Below the pieces are notes generated by a model. That model was not told the DNA's origin and ran no database searches. It saw only the letters and a program-made list of their open reading frames with translations. DNA of 64,000 nt from Pauljensenia sp902373545 (lineage in GTDB: Bacteria > Actinomycetota > Actinomycetes > Actinomycetales > Actinomycetaceae), in assembly GCF_041432775.1 (NCBI RefSeq), contig NZ_JAPWAG010000003.1, positions 62,001 through 126,000 of the forward strand, read 5' to 3'. Both the position numbers and the translations under genes were made by a program. Shown piece after piece: positions 62,401 through 64,000 of the stretch (within the stretch, counting starts at the first letter, position 1; every line of letters starts with the position of its first letter).

Positions 62401-64000
62401 GATTTACCATGCTCAGCATCCCGTTTTCTTGGAGTGAGAAAGCACCGAGCGCCAAACGGTGCATTAAGACCAAGTAGGTGTCTCCTAGAAGGAGTAGAAT
62501 CAAACCGTGAGAAAGTACCGAGCGCCAAAAGGTACATTAAGACACGGTGAGGATTGCCGTCATAAGCTTGAGCTTCAACATGTCAGAAAGCACCGAGCGC
62601 CAAAAGGTGCATTAAGACACACCAAGCGCGAAGGACGCCAGAGCCACCAGAACCGCCTCAGAACGCACCGAGCACCAAAAGGTGCATTAAGACCCATTAT
62701 CGTTGGTCCACCCGAACTTGATGTTTTCGGGGTCAGAAAGCACCAAGCGCCAAAAGGTGCATTAAGACCAGGAATTTGGGTACTCTCCCACAGAATCGGA
62801 ATGATTGTCAGAAAGCACCGAGCACCAAGAGGTGCATTAAGACCTATAAGGAGTGTTATCATGCCGGTTACGGCGAGGATTGTCAGAAAGCACCGAGCGC
62901 CAAAAGGTGCATTAAGACCTGGAAATCGAATCCTCGAACGTCAGTACCTAGTTGGGGTCAGAAAGCGCCAAGCGCCACAAGGCGCATTAAGACTCGACGG
63001 CGAGCGCCTGGACAAGCGTGAACTTGAACGTGTCAGAAAGCACCAAGCGCTATAAGGTGCATTAAGACTAGTAATTGATGTTCCAGTCATTGGCTGTGTT
63101 GAACACAGTGAGTCAGAAAGCACCGAGCGCCAAAAGGTGCATTAAGACGCTTTCCAGCTAACACCCGAAGGCGATGTGTAAGCATGCCAGAAAGCACCAA
63201 GCTCCATAAGGTGCATTAAGACTCGTTACCCTCCGAGTGAGCAGTGTTCTCGATCTTGTCATCAGAAAGCACCAAGCGCCATAAGGTGCATTAAGACGAA
63301 CCAACAATGGTACTAACCTCATAGCCGCGCTGTGTGTGTCAGAAAGCACCGAGCGCCATAAGGTGCATTAAGACGGCACCGAGACACGGAACCGGCGAGA
63401 CTGGGGCCTGGGAAGTCAGAAAGTACCAAGCACCATAAGGTGCATTAAGACAGTGTGTCCGCGAACTTCTGCGTGGCGTCGGACGCAGCGTCAGAAAGCA
63501 CCGAGCGCCATAAGGTGCATTAAGACTCGTAGTAGTGGGCTGGCGTGAACTCACCCATAGCGGTGTCAGAAAGCACCGAGCGCCAAAAGGTGCATTAAGA
63601 CATGATCGTGCCGTCTGGGAGCGGGTTAGGGATGGTCAGAAAGCACCGAGCGCCAAGAGGCGCATTAAGACTGACGGTCTGTGAGCTCTATGAGGGACTC
63701 TTTCCTGGGTTAGAAAGCACCGAGCGCCAAACGGTGCATTAAGACCTTGAACCTCTTTTTGGCCTCCTCGTTTTGAAGAGTCGTCTGGTCAGATAGCACC
63801 GAGCGCCAAAAGGTGCATTAAGACTCGCCAGGCCTCACCCAGTAGGACGGCCCCATCACGGTCAGAAAGCACCGAGCGTCAAAAGGTGCAGTAAGACCAG
63901 GTTTAGGTCGGGGCCGGTGACGTGTCCGTCGGGAAGGGTCAGAAAGCACCGAGCATCACAGGACGCATAGCAACGGGGCCGCGCACGAGTTGTCGTGCGC

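Larger units (their letters stand above)
58612..63974 (+). CRISPR. CRISPR array, about 56 repeats of 37 bp
   Basis: Consensus repeat is GTCAGAAAGCACCGAGCGCC followed by AAAAGGTGCATTAAGAC. Spacers are mostly 33-38 bases. The first repeat is 58612-58648. The last, 63938-63974, is degenerate over its 3' half, marking the trailer end. GCACC and GGTGC inside the repeat form a 5-bp stem for Cas6. Repeats vary a lot (CGAGC/CAAGC, CAAAA/CATAA/CACAA). Repeat 7 (59054-59234) is split by a small element. Repeat 35 (61293-61320) is cut by an IS. The repeat at 60984-61027 is 44 bp long through a 7-bp internal duplication. Confidence 0.98.

Noticed and set aside
58673..63554. Many short open frames with repeated HRAPKGALR or LNAPFGARCFLT blocks
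   Set aside because: They are translations of the CRISPR repeat, not genes.
1..64000. tRNA, rRNA, riboswitch and prophage signatures
   Set aside because: None was recognised by eye; a covariance-model scan would be needed to exclude small RNAs.

Overview
The window is GC-rich, densely coded and has the gene content of an actinomycete of the family Actinomycetaceae, most likely Schaalia or Actinomyces. This placement is inferred from the protein families and base composition; no rRNA or other marker gene is present to confirm it. No tRNA or rRNA gene was seen.

Region by region: 1-1.27 kb is the 3' part of a PTS sugar permease. 1.75-5.3 kb (minus strand) is glyS-dusB-aroD. 6.1-8.1 kb is a GntR-controlled ABC exporter operon with a good palindromic operator. 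8.6-13.7 kb is a maltose-type uptake system (binding protein and two permeases) with a divergent LacI regulator. 13.8-17 kb is a zinc uptake operon ending in a Fur/Zur regulator. 17-23 kb carries a DedA-like membrane protein, uppS, recO, two TetR paralogues and leuA. 23-29.4 kb is a lactate island: lactate permease, two paralogous lipoproteins and lutABC. 30-36.7 kb (minus) is the coupled operon phoH-ybeY-corC-era-uvrA-like. 36.9-42.2 kb has hrpB, a VapBC-type toxin-antitoxin pair, an orphan antitoxin and a flavoprotein disulfide reductase. 42.3-44.7 kb is a secreted subtilase with cell-wall-binding repeats.

The last 19 kb is a type III CRISPR-Cas locus. The effector operon is cas6, a two-TM membrane protein, cas10 (GGDD intact, no HD domain seen), a Cas7-Csx10 fusion, a single protein with three Cas7 domains, a Csx19-like protein and a large Cas7 with insertions. 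Almost every junction overlaps or lies within a few bases. This resembles the fusion-rich III-D variants (III-Dv), but with a Cas7 triplet in place of the reported Cas7 doublet. Facing it are cas2 and a cas1 that carries two compensating frameshifts and seems to keep the wreck of a fused reverse transcriptase at its 5' end. The array that follows has about 56 repeats of 37 bp with unusually variable sequence, two compensatory stem changes, a small inverted-repeat element inserted inside one repeat, and a dead IS30-type element. The picture is a locus whose interference and signalling half looks intact while its adaptation half is decaying.

A second theme is non-coding. A roughly 115-bp element with terminal inverted repeats (TCGCACGTAATT type) occurs at four intergenic sites and, in a diverged form, inside the CRISPR array. 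Each of the four intergenic copies lies next to a tandem repeat of a different sequence. A decamer, CGGCCTCGTC, recurs 18 times and forms the stems of several terminators.
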